Under the pieces are notes generated by a model. It was given only the letters and a program-made list of their open reading frames with translations, searched no databases and was not told where the DNA came from. A program made the position numbers and the translations under genes. Of a stretch of DNA of 64,000 nucleotides, positions 8,437 through 16,440 are shown piece by piece. Every line of letters begins with the position of its first letter. Position 1 is the first letter of the stretch. The stretch spans positions 150,437 through 214,436 of the forward strand of contig NZ_BMNZ01000004.1 of the NCBI RefSeq assembly GCF_014646815.1. Direction: 5' to 3'. The stretch comes from Terrabacter tumescens. Its GTDB lineage: Bacteria > Actinomycetota > Actinomycetes > Actinomycetales > Dermatophilaceae.

Positions 8437-8635
8437 GTCTCTCCATCTGAGAATTGGGTTTCGGGAGGGGTTATCGCGAATGTGGGACTCGCGGGCGAGA
8501 TCAATTTAGCGCCATCAGCCCGAGAATGCATTTCCATCCAAAACAATGGCGTCGATCGGTATTGGATTGTGTCCGACCGGGGCGTCTCGGGTTTTTGTCC
8601 GAATGGGCGTCGGCGCCGGATGAAGGCGCCCGCGG
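8437..8635. promoter_or_regulatory. AT-rich upstream region of lsr2
   Basis: This 199-bp stretch stands out from its surroundings, with AATTTAGC, CCAAAACAATGG, GGTATTGGATTG and GGTTTTTGTCC segments in a window that otherwise lacks A/T runs. It lies directly upstream of lsr2 and downstream of the small membrane protein gene, both on the minus strand. A purine-rich GGAGAG a few bases before the lsr2 ATG is the likely ribosome site. Lsr2 prefers AT-rich DNA, so autoregulation here is plausible but is an inference. Confidence 0.5.
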
Positions 8636-8857
8636 TCAGTGCTCTTTCGTCGGCGCGGGAGAGGCCGGGTCGGTGCCTCGGCCCTCTTGCGCCGTGTCCT
8701 CCGCGGCAGCGCGGCGGTCGTGCTCTGCCTCCCACTGCGCCTGGGCGAGGCGCTCGCGACGGTCTCCCTCGAGGATGCTCTTGATGACGAAGTAGAAGAG
8801 CGTGCCCACGCCGACCGTCGGGACGATGGCGAGCACATAGGGCAGAACCGATTCCAT
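8636..8857 (-). CDS. Small single-span membrane protein
   Basis: 73 residues, not assigned to a named family. Residues 4-26 (VLPYVLAIVPTVGVGTLFYFVI) form one transmembrane helix. A charged cytoplasmic part follows (EGDRRERLAQAQWEAEHDRRAAAE), predicted helical, and then a Pro/Thr-rich tail. Small proteins of this form are often encoded beside lsr2 or radA in Micrococcales. The same strand continues into lsr2 about 200 bp later, so the two could be co-transcribed. Codon use matches its neighbours. Confidence 0.75.
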   Translation of the reverse strand: MESVLPYVLAIVPTVGVGTLFYFVIKSILEGDRRERLAQAQWEAEHDRRAAAEDTAQEGRGTDPASPAPTKEH

Positions 8858-8929
8858 GGCGCCATTTTCTCACGGACGCACGGCCCGCCCCGCCGAGCGC
8901 TGTCGCACCCGCGCCGTACGGTCGTGCCC

Positions 8930-10345
8930 ATGGCTACGAGGACGACGACGCGACGCACCCCCGGCTTCCGCTGCGCCGAGTGCGGGTGGACCACCGCCAA
9001 GTGGGTGGGTCGCTGCGGTGAGTGCCAGGCGTGGGGCACCGTCGCCGAGACTGGCGCGCCCACGGCTGCGCGCACGACCGCCGCCACGGTCGTCACGCCC
9101 GCCCAGCGCATCGCCGACGTCGACCTGACCAGGGCCGCCGCCCGCCCGACCGGCGTCGCCGAGTTCGACCGGGTCCTGGGCGGCGGGCTCGTGCCCGGAG
9201 GCGTGGTGCTCGTCGCCGGTGAGCCCGGGGTCGGCAAGTCGACGCTGCTGCTCGACGTCGCGGCGCGCGCGGCCCGGTCCGGCTCCGAGGTGCTCTACAT
9301 CAGCGGCGAGGAGTCCGCCGCCCAGGTACGCACGCGCGCCGAGCGCATCTCAGCGATGGCCGACACCCTCTACCTCGCCGCCGAGACCGACCTCGCGACC
9401 GTGCTCGGCCACGTCGAGGCGCGGTCTCCCGGGCTGCTCGTCGTCGACTCCGTGCAGACGATCGCCAGCGCCGACGTCGAGGGACAGGCCGGCAACGTCA
9501 CGCAGGTGCGGGAGGTCACCGGCAGTCTCATCGCGGCGGCCAAGGCCCGGGGCGTGGCGGTGCTGCTCGTCGGGCACGTCACCAAGGACGGCTCGATCGC
9601 CGGCCCCCGGCTGCTCGAGCACCTCGTCGACGTCGTCATCCAGTTCGAGGGCGACCGCCACTCGGGGCTGCGACTCGTGCGCGCCGTCAAGAACCGCTTC
9701 GGTCCCACCGACGAGGTCGGCTGCTTCGAGCTGTCCGACTCCGGCATCACCGGCCTCACCGACCCCAGCGGGCTGTTCCTCTCCACCCGTGACCACGCGG
9801 TCCCCGGCACGTGCGTCACTGTCACCCTCGAAGGACGGCGCCCCCTCGTCGCCGAGGTGCAGGCCCTCGTCGCTCCCTCGACCCTGCCGTCACCGCGCCG
9901 CACCTCGAGCGGCCTCGACGCCTCGCGCCTGGCCATGATCATCGCGGTCCTCGACAAGCGGGCCGGGGCCCCGGTCGGCTCGCGCGACATCTTCGCGGCC
10001 ACGGTCGGCGGGGTGCGCATCACCGAGCCGGCGGCCGACCTCGCCATCGTCTGCGCCGTCACGTCGTCCGTCGTCGACCGGCCCCTCGCCACCGACGTCG
10101 TCGCCTTCGGCGAGGTCGGGCTGGCCGGCGAGGTGCGCCGGGTGACCGGCCTGGACCGCCGTCTCGCAGAGGCGGCCCGCCTCGGTTTCCGGCACGCGCT
10201 CGTGCCTGCCGGGAGCCTGTCCGGCTCCCAGGTGCCCGACGGCATCCGCGCCGTCGAGGTCGCCGACGTGCCGCGCGCCATCGAGGCCATGGGTCGCCTC
10301 GCCGGTGGCCGGTCAACGAGCGCGGCTGCCGTCGGCACCGTCTAG
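8930..10345 (+). CDS. radA: DNA repair protein RadA
   Basis: 471 residues. An N-terminal zinc finger has Cys15, Cys18, Cys29 and Cys32. The RecA-like ATPase follows with Walker A GEPGVGKST near residue 97 and Walker B LLVVDSVQT, then the RadA-specific KNRFG motif (AVKNRFGPTDEVG). The C-terminal third is the Lon protease-like domain. RadA/Sms is a helicase-like branch-migration factor in recombination. The ATG is supported by TACGGT at 8917-8922, 7 nt upstream (leaderless). disA follows by 55 nt, the usual radA-disA pairing in which RadA restrains DisA in other bacteria. Confidence 0.97.
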   Translation: MATRTTTRRTPGFRCAECGWTTAKWVGRCGECQAWGTVAETGAPTAARTTAATVVTPAQRIADVDLTRAAARPTGVAEFDRVLGGGLVPGGVVLVAGEPGVGKSTLLLDVAARAARSGSEVLYISGEESAAQVRTRAERISAMADTLYLAAETDLATVLGHVEARSPGLLVVDSVQTIASADVEGQAGNVTQVREVTGSLIAAAKARGVAVLLVGHVTKDGSIAGPRLLEHLVDVVIQFEGDRHSGLRLVRAVKNRFGPTDEVGCFELSDSGITGLTDPSGLFLSTRDHAVPGTCVTVTLEGRRPLVAEVQALVAPSTLPSPRRTSSGLDASRLAMIIAVLDKRAGAPVGSRDIFAATVGGVRITEPAADLAIVCAVTSSVVDRPLATDVVAFGEVGLAGEVRRVTGLDRRLAEAARLGFRHALVPAGSLSGSQVPDGIRAVEVADVPRAIEAMGRLAGGRSTSAAAVGTV

Positions 10346-10400
10346 ACTGCGAGCGACCGGGCTGGACGCGCTCGGCGCCCCCATTGCGAACAGGGAAGTG

Positions 10401-11477
10401 ATGGACCGGAACGACGAGCTGCTGCTCCGCGCGGCCCTCGCCGCTGTAGCCCCCGGCACGGAGCTGCGCGACAGCCTCGAACGGATCCTGCGCGGACGCA
10501 CCGGTGCCCTCATCGTGCTCGGCTTCGACCGGGTCGTGGACTCCATCTGCACGGGCGGCTTCGTGCTCGACATGGAGTTCTCGGCGACCCGCGTGCGCGA
10601 GCTGTGCAAGATGGACGGCGCCGTCGTCCTCGACCGTGAGGGCACCCGCATCCTGCGCGCAGCCACGCAGCTCGTGCCCGACTCGCGCATCGAGACCACC
10701 GAGTCCGGCACCCGGCACCGCACCGCCGAGCGCGTGGCCAAGCAGACCGGCTTCCCCGTCATCTCCGTGAGCCAGTCCATGGGCGTCGTCGCGCTCTACG
10801 TCGGCGACCTCCGGCACGTCATCGAGGGCTCGCCGACCACCCTGTCCCGGGCCGACCAGGCGCTGCAGACCCTCGAGCGCTACAAGGCCCGCCTCGACGA
10901 GGTGACCGGCACGCTGTCCGCGCTCGAGATCGAGGACCTCGTCACGGTGCGCGACGTCACCGCGGTCCTCCAGCGCCTCGAGATGGTCCGGCGCATCTCG
11001 GCCGAGATCCAGGACTACGTCGTCGAGCTCGGCACCGACGGCCGCCTGCTCAGCCTCCAGCTCGAGGAGCTCGTGGGCGGGCTCGGCAACGACCGTGAGC
11101 TCGTCATCCGCGACTACCTCCCCGCGACGAAGTCGGGGCTCGACGTCGACGACGCGCTCGAGAACCTCCAGTCGCTCAACTCCGTCGAGCTGCTCGACCT
11201 CGCCGCCGGGGCCCGGGCGGTCGGTTTCTCCGTCGTCGGCGACAGTCTCGACGTCCCGGTCTCGCCGCAGGGCTACCGGCTGCTGACCAAGGTGCCGCGC
11301 CTGCCCACGGCGATCGTCGACCGTCTCGTCAACCACTTCGAGTCGCTCCAGCGCCTGCTCGCGGCCGGCATCGAGGACCTCATGCTCGTCGAGGGCGTCG
11401 GCGAGGGGCGGGCCCGCGCCGTGCGCGAGGGCCTCTCGCGACTGGCCGAGTCGAGCATCCTCGAGCGCTACGTCTGA
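10401..11477 (+). CDS. disA: DNA integrity scanning diadenylate cyclase DisA
   Basis: 358 residues, full length. The DAC domain spans about residues 10-145, with the MDGAVVLDREG (DGA) and GTRHRTAERVA (RHR) motifs that bind ATP and make c-di-AMP from two ATP. A helical spine leads to the C-terminal helix-hairpin-helix DNA-binding domain near residues 300-345 (GIEDLMLVEGVGEGRARAVREGL), which senses branched DNA. The GGGAAG before the ATG serves as ribosome site. It lies downstream of radA in the same direction and before a mutY-type gene, forming a DNA-repair run. Confidence 0.97.
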   Translation: MDRNDELLLRAALAAVAPGTELRDSLERILRGRTGALIVLGFDRVVDSICTGGFVLDMEFSATRVRELCKMDGAVVLDREGTRILRAATQLVPDSRIETTESGTRHRTAERVAKQTGFPVISVSQSMGVVALYVGDLRHVIEGSPTTLSRADQALQTLERYKARLDEVTGTLSALEIEDLVTVRDVTAVLQRLEMVRRISAEIQDYVVELGTDGRLLSLQLEELVGGLGNDRELVIRDYLPATKSGLDVDDALENLQSLNSVELLDLAAGARAVGFSVVGDSLDVPVSPQGYRLLTKVPRLPTAIVDRLVNHFESLQRLLAAGIEDLMLVEGVGEGRARAVREGLSRLAESSILERYV

Positions 11478-11502
11478 GCGACGTCACGCACCTCTCTGTC
11501 GT

Positions 11503-12396
11503 ATGCCGTCCCGCGAGGTCCCGCTGTCGCTGCTCCACGAGCGCGTCAACGACTGGTACGCCGAGGCAGGGCGCAAGCAGCTGCCGTGGCGCGCGCCCGA
11601 TGCCAGCGCCTGGGGCGTCTTCCTCTCCGAGGTGATGTCGCAGCAGACCCCGCTCGCCCGGGTCGAGCCGATCTGGCGCGAGTGGATGGACCGCTGGCCC
11701 ACGCCGGGTCACCTGGCGGCGGCCGCACCGGGCGAGGCCGTGCGCGCGTGGGGCAGGCTCGGCTACCCCCGTCGCGCGCTGCGCCTGCACGAGGCGGCGA
11801 CGGCGATGGTCGAGCGCCACGGCGGTGAGGTGCCCGGGACCCCGCAGGAGCTGCTGGCCCTTCCCGGGGTGGGCGCCTACACGGCGGCGGCCGTCTCGTG
11901 CTTCGCCTTCGGCATCCCCGAGGTCGTCGTCGACACGAACGTCCGGCGGGTCCTGGCCCGGACGCGCGAGGCCAAGGCCTACCCCAACATCACCCTCAAC
12001 CGCGCCGAGGCGCGGCTCGCCGCCGACTCGATGCCGACCGACCGCGAGACCGCCAACACCTGGAACGTCGCCGTCATGGAGCTTGGCGCCCTCGTCTGCG
12101 TGGCTCGTGGCCCCCGGTGCGACGAGTGCCCCGTCGCGGACCTGTGCGCCTGGAACGTCGCGGGTCGGCCGGCCTACGACGGACCGCCGAGGCGCGGCCA
12201 GAGCTGGCACGGGACCGACCGGCAGGTGCGGGGCGAGCTGCTGCGCCGGCTGCGCGACGCCCACGCGGACCTACCGCTGACGCGCCTCGAGGACTCGGCC
12301 GACGACCGGGGCCAGGTCATGCGCTGTCTCGACTCGCTCGTCGCGGACGGTCTCGTCGAGCCGCTCGAGGACGACCGCTTCCGACTGCCCGCCTGA
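11503..12396 (+). CDS. mutY: A/G-specific adenine glycosylase (MutY family)
   Basis: 297 residues. The helix-hairpin-helix is LPGVGAYTAAAV near residue 120, the catalytic Asp is in VVVDTNVRRVL near 145, and the iron-sulfur cluster ligands occur as Cys-x6-Cys-x2-Cys-x5-Cys (CVARGPRCDECPVADLC) near residues 205-221. MutY removes adenine mispaired with 8-oxoguanine. The C-terminal NUDIX-like oxoG-recognition domain of E. coli MutY is replaced by a short winged-helix-like tail, the common actinobacterial form. The ATG lies 25 nt after disA within a GTATGCC heptamer. Confidence 0.92.
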   Translation: MPSREVPLSLLHERVNDWYAEAGRKQLPWRAPDASAWGVFLSEVMSQQTPLARVEPIWREWMDRWPTPGHLAAAAPGEAVRAWGRLGYPRRALRLHEAATAMVERHGGEVPGTPQELLALPGVGAYTAAAVSCFAFGIPEVVVDTNVRRVLARTREAKAYPNITLNRAEARLAADSMPTDRETANTWNVAVMELGALVCVARGPRCDECPVADLCAWNVAGRPAYDGPPRRGQSWHGTDRQVRGELLRRLRDAHADLPLTRLEDSADDRGQVMRCLDSLVADGLVEPLEDDRFRLPA

Positions 12397-12432
12397 CGCT
12401 GCCGTTCAGGGTTGCGGCTCAGACGTTGCCGC

Positions 12433-12822
12433 TCAGACGTTGCCGAGGACGGAGCGCACGTCGATCGCGATCACCACGCGCTCGGGGTTGGGGCGCGGCT
12501 CGCGGTAGCGGGCGGCATACCGCCGCTCGGCGTCGGAGACGGACGCTGCGTCGTCGAGGATCCGGGCGGTGCCCTGGAGCGACAGCCAGAAGCGGCCGTC
12601 GACCTGGCACAGCACGGCCTCGCAGCCGGCGAGGGCGTTGCGGGCCTTGCGGCTCTCGCGGCTCGTGATGACCCGGGCGATGGAGGTCTCGGGGTCCCAC
12701 GTGAAGCCGACCGGCACGACGTGCGGCGACCCGTCGGGGCGCAGCGTGGTCAGCGTCGCGAGGTGGCGCACGGCCATGAACTCGAGCGCCTCGGGGGACA
12801 GGTCGCGGGGGGATCGGGCCAC
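12433..12822 (-). CDS. PPOX class F420-dependent oxidoreductase-type protein
   Basis: 129-residue split beta-barrel protein of the pyridoxamine 5'-phosphate oxidase-like superfamily. ATLTTLRPDGSPHVVPVGF (residues 22-40) and ESRKARNALAGCEAVLCQVDG match the actinobacterial F420-binding Rv1155-like group. Such proteins bind F420 or FMN and reduce small molecules, but the substrate here is unknown. It converges on the mutY gene, and the 36-bp gap contains a direct repeat (CAGACGTTGCCGCT-like, twice). It is transcribed alone, divergent from the next exporter operon. Confidence 0.82.
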   Translation of the reverse strand: MARSPRDLSPEALEFMAVRHLATLTTLRPDGSPHVVPVGFTWDPETSIARVITSRESRKARNALAGCEAVLCQVDGRFWLSLQGTARILDDAASVSDAERRYAARYREPRPNPERVVIAIDVRSVLGNV

Positions 12823-12873
12823 GGCCCCACGGTAGAGGACGGCCGGCGGTCCACGAGACCGGCGCGTCGAGGG

Positions 12874-12902
12874 TTGCCGCGAGGGCCGACGACTTGTAGC
12901 GT
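12874..12902 (+). promoter_or_regulatory. Housekeeping-type promoter of the ABC-2 exporter operon
   Basis: TTGCCG (-35, 12874-12879) and TAGCGT (-10, 12897-12902) are separated by exactly 17 bp. Transcription would start near 12910, about 47 nt before the GTG of the first permease gene. Confidence 0.6.
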
Positions 12903-12956
12903 CGCCCCTCGTGCCATTTGCCGGGCACGCCGGTCCGAAGGGGGTCTCGACGCACC

Positions 12957-13751
12957 GTGAAGACCTTCTGGCTACTCGTCCGGGCCGGCTTCCGCCGCCA
13001 CTCGACCTACCGGCTGGCGCTGCTGGCCGGCACGACGACGAACTCGGTCTTCGGCTTCATCCGTGCCTCGATCCTGCTCGCGGCGCTCGCCTCGGCCGGC
13101 ACCGCCATCGGCGGCTACGACGCGCCCACGGCGATCGCGTTCGTCTGGTGGGGCCAGGCGCTGCTCGGCACGGTCAACCTGTGGGGCTTTGCCGAGGTCA
13201 AGGACCGGGTGCGCACGGGCGACATCGCCGTCGACTTCCTGAGGCCGATCAACCCCCAGCTCGCTTACCTCGCAGGCGATCTCGGCCGCGCCGGCATCAA
13301 CCTCCTCGGTCGTGGTCTGCCCGCCATCCTGCTCGGGGCGCTGCTCTTCGACATGGCGCCGCCGCCGTCGGCGCTGAGCTGGGTGTCGGGCGCCGTCTCG
13401 GTGGTGCTGGCGGTCGTCGTCGCGTTCGCCGGCAACTTCGTCATCAACCTGCTCGCGTTCTGGCTCGTCGAGATCCGGGGCATCACGCTGCTGTGGATGA
13501 TCACCGGCGGGCTGCTGTGCGGGCTCTACCTGCCCGTGCCATGGTTCCCGGAGTGGCTGCGGACCATCGCCCACTGGTCGCCGTTCCCGTCGATGCTGCA
13601 GAACCCCATCGACATCCTCGCCGGCCGCGTCGTCGGGGCGGACATCGCGTCCGCCGTCGCCGTGCAGGTCTTCTGGGCCGTCGCGCTGCTGGGGCTCGGT
13701 CAGCTCGTGCTTCGGGCCGGCCGCCGTCGTCTGGAGGTGCAGGGTGGCTGA
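12957..13751 (+). CDS. ABC-2 family transporter permease (first subunit)
   Basis: 264 residues with six predicted membrane spans and the family features RAGFRRHSTYRLALLAG at the N-terminus, VKDRVRTGDIAVDFLRPINPQ in the first cytoplasmic loop and the PFPSMLQNPIDILAGR segment before the last span. It belongs to the COG4587/COG3694-type pairs of uncharacterised ABC-2 exporters. The GTG at 12957 begins VKTFWLLVRAG; an upstream in-frame TTG at 12918 is a weaker option. The next permease gene overlaps it by 8 nt and the ATPase follows, so this is a three-gene exporter operon with two different membrane subunits. Confidence 0.88.
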   Translation: MKTFWLLVRAGFRRHSTYRLALLAGTTTNSVFGFIRASILLAALASAGTAIGGYDAPTAIAFVWWGQALLGTVNLWGFAEVKDRVRTGDIAVDFLRPINPQLAYLAGDLGRAGINLLGRGLPAILLGALLFDMAPPPSALSWVSGAVSVVLAVVVAFAGNFVINLLAFWLVEIRGITLLWMITGGLLCGLYLPVPWFPEWLRTIAHWSPFPSMLQNPIDILAGRVVGADIASAVAVQVFWAVALLGLGQLVLRAGRRRLEVQGG

Positions 13752-14562
13752 GGTGACCATGTCCGAGCGGCTGCGCCCCTACCGCGTGCTGCTCGCCTCG
13801 CGCGCCCGCGCCCAGATGCAGTACCGCGCGTCGTTCGTCACCGACATCCTCGGGACCGTCGGCGTCGGTCTCGCGGAGTTCGCCGAGGTGTGGGTGATCT
13901 TCCACAACGTCGACGTGCTCGGCGGGCTCGACTTCACCGCAGCGCTGCTCGTCTTCGCCCTGTCCAACCTCGCCTTCTCCCTGGCGGACATGTTCGTCGG
14001 TCACCTCGACCAGCTGCCGCGCTACATCCGGGCAGGTCAGGTCGACGCGTTCTACGTGCGCCCCCTGCCGCTGCTCGCCCAGCTCATGACGAGCGACCTG
14101 TCGCTGCGCCGGGTGGGTCGCCTGACGGTCGCCCTGGTCGCGCTCACCGTCGCGCTGACGACGGCCGACATCGCGTGGTCCGTCGGGACCGTGGTCCTCA
14201 TCGTGCTGACGGTCGTCAGCGGCACCGCGATCTTCTCCGCGCTCTTCACAGCCGCCGGCGGCCTGCAGTTCTTCCTCGTGGACGGCGCGGAGTTCACCAA
14301 CGCCTTCACCTACGGCGGGTCGTATGCCGCCCAGCAGAGCCAGCAGGTCTTCCCCGACCCGCTGCGCATCTTCTGGACGTTCGTCATCCCGACCGCCTTC
14401 GTCGCCTACATCCCGGCCGTGGCCATCCTCGGCCTGCCGGGTGACCACCTCGCGCCGCCCTGGCTGGCCTGGTGCACGCCCCTCGCGGCCCTGCTCGCGT
14501 GGGCCATCGCCGGCCTCTGCTGGAGGCTCGGGACCCGTCACTACCAAGGAGCCGGCGGATGA
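13744..14562 (+). CDS. ABC-2 family transporter permease (second subunit)
   Basis: 272 residues, six predicted spans, homologous in layout to the preceding permease: RVLLASRARAQMQYRASFVTD near the start, LPRYIRAGQVDAFYVRPLP in the loop, then hydrophobic segments to the end. A GGAGG at 13733-13737, 6 nt before the GTG, decides the start; the overlap with the previous gene implies coupled translation. The ATPase gene overlaps its stop by 4 nt (ATGA). Together the two permeases form a heterodimeric pore. The substrate is unknown; homologous systems have been linked to drug or lipid export. Confidence 0.88.
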   Translation: MAEVTMSERLRPYRVLLASRARAQMQYRASFVTDILGTVGVGLAEFAEVWVIFHNVDVLGGLDFTAALLVFALSNLAFSLADMFVGHLDQLPRYIRAGQVDAFYVRPLPLLAQLMTSDLSLRRVGRLTVALVALTVALTTADIAWSVGTVVLIVLTVVSGTAIFSALFTAAGGLQFFLVDGAEFTNAFTYGGSYAAQQSQQVFPDPLRIFWTFVIPTAFVAYIPAVAILGLPGDHLAPPWLAWCTPLAALLAWAIAGLCWRLGTRHYQGAGG

Positions 14563-15500
14563 GCATCCCCACCGTCATCGAGACGCGCGAGCTCGTGCGT
14601 GACTTCAAGAAGACCCGCGCCGTCGACCGCATGACCTTCTCGATCGAGCCGGGCGAGGCCGTCGGATACATCGGTGCCAACGGCGCCGGCAAGTCGACGA
14701 CGATCAAGATGCTGACCGGCATCCTCAAGCCGACGTCGGGTCACGTGCGCACCTGCGGGCTGGACCCCATGCGCCAGCGGGTGGAGGTCGCCCGGCGCGT
14801 CGGCGTCGTCTTCGGACAGCGCTCGCAGCTGTGGTGGGACCTGCCGCTGCGCGACTCGTTCGCCATCCTCGGTGCCATCCACCGCATGGACGAGCCGACC
14901 ACCCGGGCCCGCACCGACCTGCTCGTCGACCAGCTCGAGATGGGACCCCAGCTCGGCATCCCGGTGCGCTCCCTCTCGCTGGGCCAGCGGATGCGCGCCG
15001 AGATCGCCGCCGCCCTGCTCCACTCGCCGGAGCTGCTCATCCTCGACGAGCCGACCATCGGCCTGGACGTGCTCTCCAAGCAGCGGCTGCGCGAGTTCCT
15101 CGTGGCCGAGCGTCGGGAGCGGGGCACGACGCTGCTGCTCACGACGCACGACATGGGCGACATCGAGCGGCTCTGCGACCGCGTGCTCGTCGTCGACCGC
15201 GGACGCCTAGCCTTCGACGGCACCCTGCCAGGTCTCGCCAGCACCGTCGGGGCGCAGCGCATGCTCGTCATCGACCTCGCCACGCCGACCCCCGACCTGC
15301 ACGACGTGCCCGGCGCGACCCTCGTCGAGAGTGAGTCGGGCGGCCTGCGTCAGCGCCTCGCGTTCGACGCCGAGACGACGACGGTCGCGGCCGTGCTCGC
15401 CCACGTCTCGTCGCGCCACGAGGTGCGCGACCTGACGATCGAGGAGCCCGACATCGAGGACGTCGTCCGACGCATCTACGCCGCCTCCGGCCGAGGCTGA
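14559..15500 (+). CDS. ABC transporter ATP-binding protein
   Basis: 313 residues. Walker A is GANGAGKST near residue 43, the signature is LSLGQRMRAEIAAALL near 145, Walker B LLILDEPTIGLD follows, and TTHDMGDIERLCDR supplies the switch His. GQRSQLWWDLPLRDSF just after the Q-loop is characteristic of the COG4586 ATPases that work with paired ABC-2 permeases. A C-terminal regulatory extension of about 90 residues follows the nucleotide-binding domain. It is the last gene of the operon; a four-copy palindromic array begins 30 nt after the stop and may act as a transcription barrier. Confidence 0.92.
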   Translation: MSIPTVIETRELVRDFKKTRAVDRMTFSIEPGEAVGYIGANGAGKSTTIKMLTGILKPTSGHVRTCGLDPMRQRVEVARRVGVVFGQRSQLWWDLPLRDSFAILGAIHRMDEPTTRARTDLLVDQLEMGPQLGIPVRSLSLGQRMRAEIAAALLHSPELLILDEPTIGLDVLSKQRLREFLVAERRERGTTLLLTTHDMGDIERLCDRVLVVDRGRLAFDGTLPGLASTVGAQRMLVIDLATPTPDLHDVPGATLVESESGGLRQRLAFDAETTTVAAVLAHVSSRHEVRDLTIEEPDIEDVVRRIYAASGRG

Positions 15501-15529
15501 CCCGCCGACCCCCTCCACCCCCTGCACCC

Positions 15530-15924
15530 GTCGAGTGGCCTCCTGACCTCACCCGCCCCACGGCGTAGGCCGTCCGCCGTGTGACTCGTGGGACGGGGCG
15601 GCCACTCGAGTGACGGCGTCGGCCCGTTGGCACAGTCGAGTGGCCCCGCGGCCACAGCTGCCCCACGCGTATGCCGTCCGCAGTGTGGCTGGTGGGACGG
15701 GGCGGCCACTCGAGTGATGGGGTCGGCCCGTTGGCTCAGTCGAGTGGCCGCGTGACCTCATCTGCTCCACCTGCAGGCGGTCCCGCGTGTGACGGGTGGG
15801 GCGGGGCGGCCACTCGAGTGACGGCGTCGGCCCGTTGGCTCAGTCGAGTGGCCTCTCGGCCACACCTGCCCCACGCGTAGGCCGTCCGCCGTGTGGCTGG
15901 TGGGGCGGGGCGGCCACTCGAGTG
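15530..15924. repeat. Four tandem ~104-bp palindromic units (GTCGAGTGGCC ... GGCCACTCGAG)
   Basis: GTCGAGTGGCC begins at 15530, 15635, 15739 and 15843 (spacings 105, 104, 104). Each unit runs about 80 bp to a complementary GGCCACTCGAG. A linker of about 23 bp (GACGGCGTCGGCCCGTTGGC type) then leads to the next. Inside each unit a second inverted pair, CCCCAC...GTGGGG-like, surrounds variable bases. The array fills the gap between the converging exporter ATPase and GNAT genes. Its arms match those near 3.7 kb and 62.9 kb. No coding sequence is supported here. Confidence 0.88.
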
Positions 15925-15933
15925 AGGGAGGGG

Positions 15934-16440
15934 TCAGAGGGTGCGGAGCATCCGGGTGTTGCCGAGGGTGTTGGGCTTGACCCGCTCGAGGTCGAGGAAC
16001 TCGGCGACACCCTCGTCGTAGGAGCGGAGCAGCTCGGCGTAGACGTCCATCGGGACGGCCTGCCCCTCGATGACCTCGAACCCGTGCCGGACGAAGAAGT
16101 CGGTCTCGAAGGTCAGGCAGAAGAGTCGCTCGACGCCGATCTCGCGCGCGTCCTCCACGAGCGCCTCGAGCAGGCGGCCACCGAGGCCGGTGCCGAGCTG
16201 GTCGGGGGCGACGGCGAGGGTGCGGATCTCGGCGAGGTCCTCCCACATGACGTGCAGGGCGCCGCAGCCGACGACGCGACCGTCGAGGTCGGCGACCCGG
16301 AACTCCTGGAGGCTCTCGAAGTAGGTCACCGCCTCCTTGCTGACGAGCACCCGTCGCTCGGCCAGCGGTGCCACGAGGGCGCGGATCGCGCGGACGTCGG
16401 CGGTGCGCGCCCGCCGGATGACCGGCTGCCCGTCGCTCAC
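15934..16440 (-). CDS. argA: Amino-acid N-acetyltransferase (GNAT; N-acetylglutamate synthase-like)
   Basis: 168-residue single GNAT domain. VIRRARTADVRAIRALV is the first strand-helix, AEIRTLAVAPDQLGTGLGGRLLEALVEDA carries the acetyl-CoA pyrophosphate loop near residues 78-106, and FETDFFVRHGFEVIEG is the C-terminal core. It resembles the short actinobacterial N-acetylglutamate synthases (Rv2747-like), which acetylate glutamate or glutamine at the first step of arginine synthesis. The GTG overlaps the stop of the LCP gene by 3 nt, so it is the last gene of a four-gene minus-strand run. The symbol rests on similarity only. Confidence 0.8.
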   Translation of the reverse strand: MSDGQPVIRRARTADVRAIRALVAPLAERRVLVSKEAVTYFESLQEFRVADLDGRVVGCGALHVMWEDLAEIRTLAVAPDQLGTGLGGRLLEALVEDAREIGVERLFCLTFETDFFVRHGFEVIEGQAVPMDVYAELLRSYDEGVAEFLDLERVKPNTLGNTRMLRTL

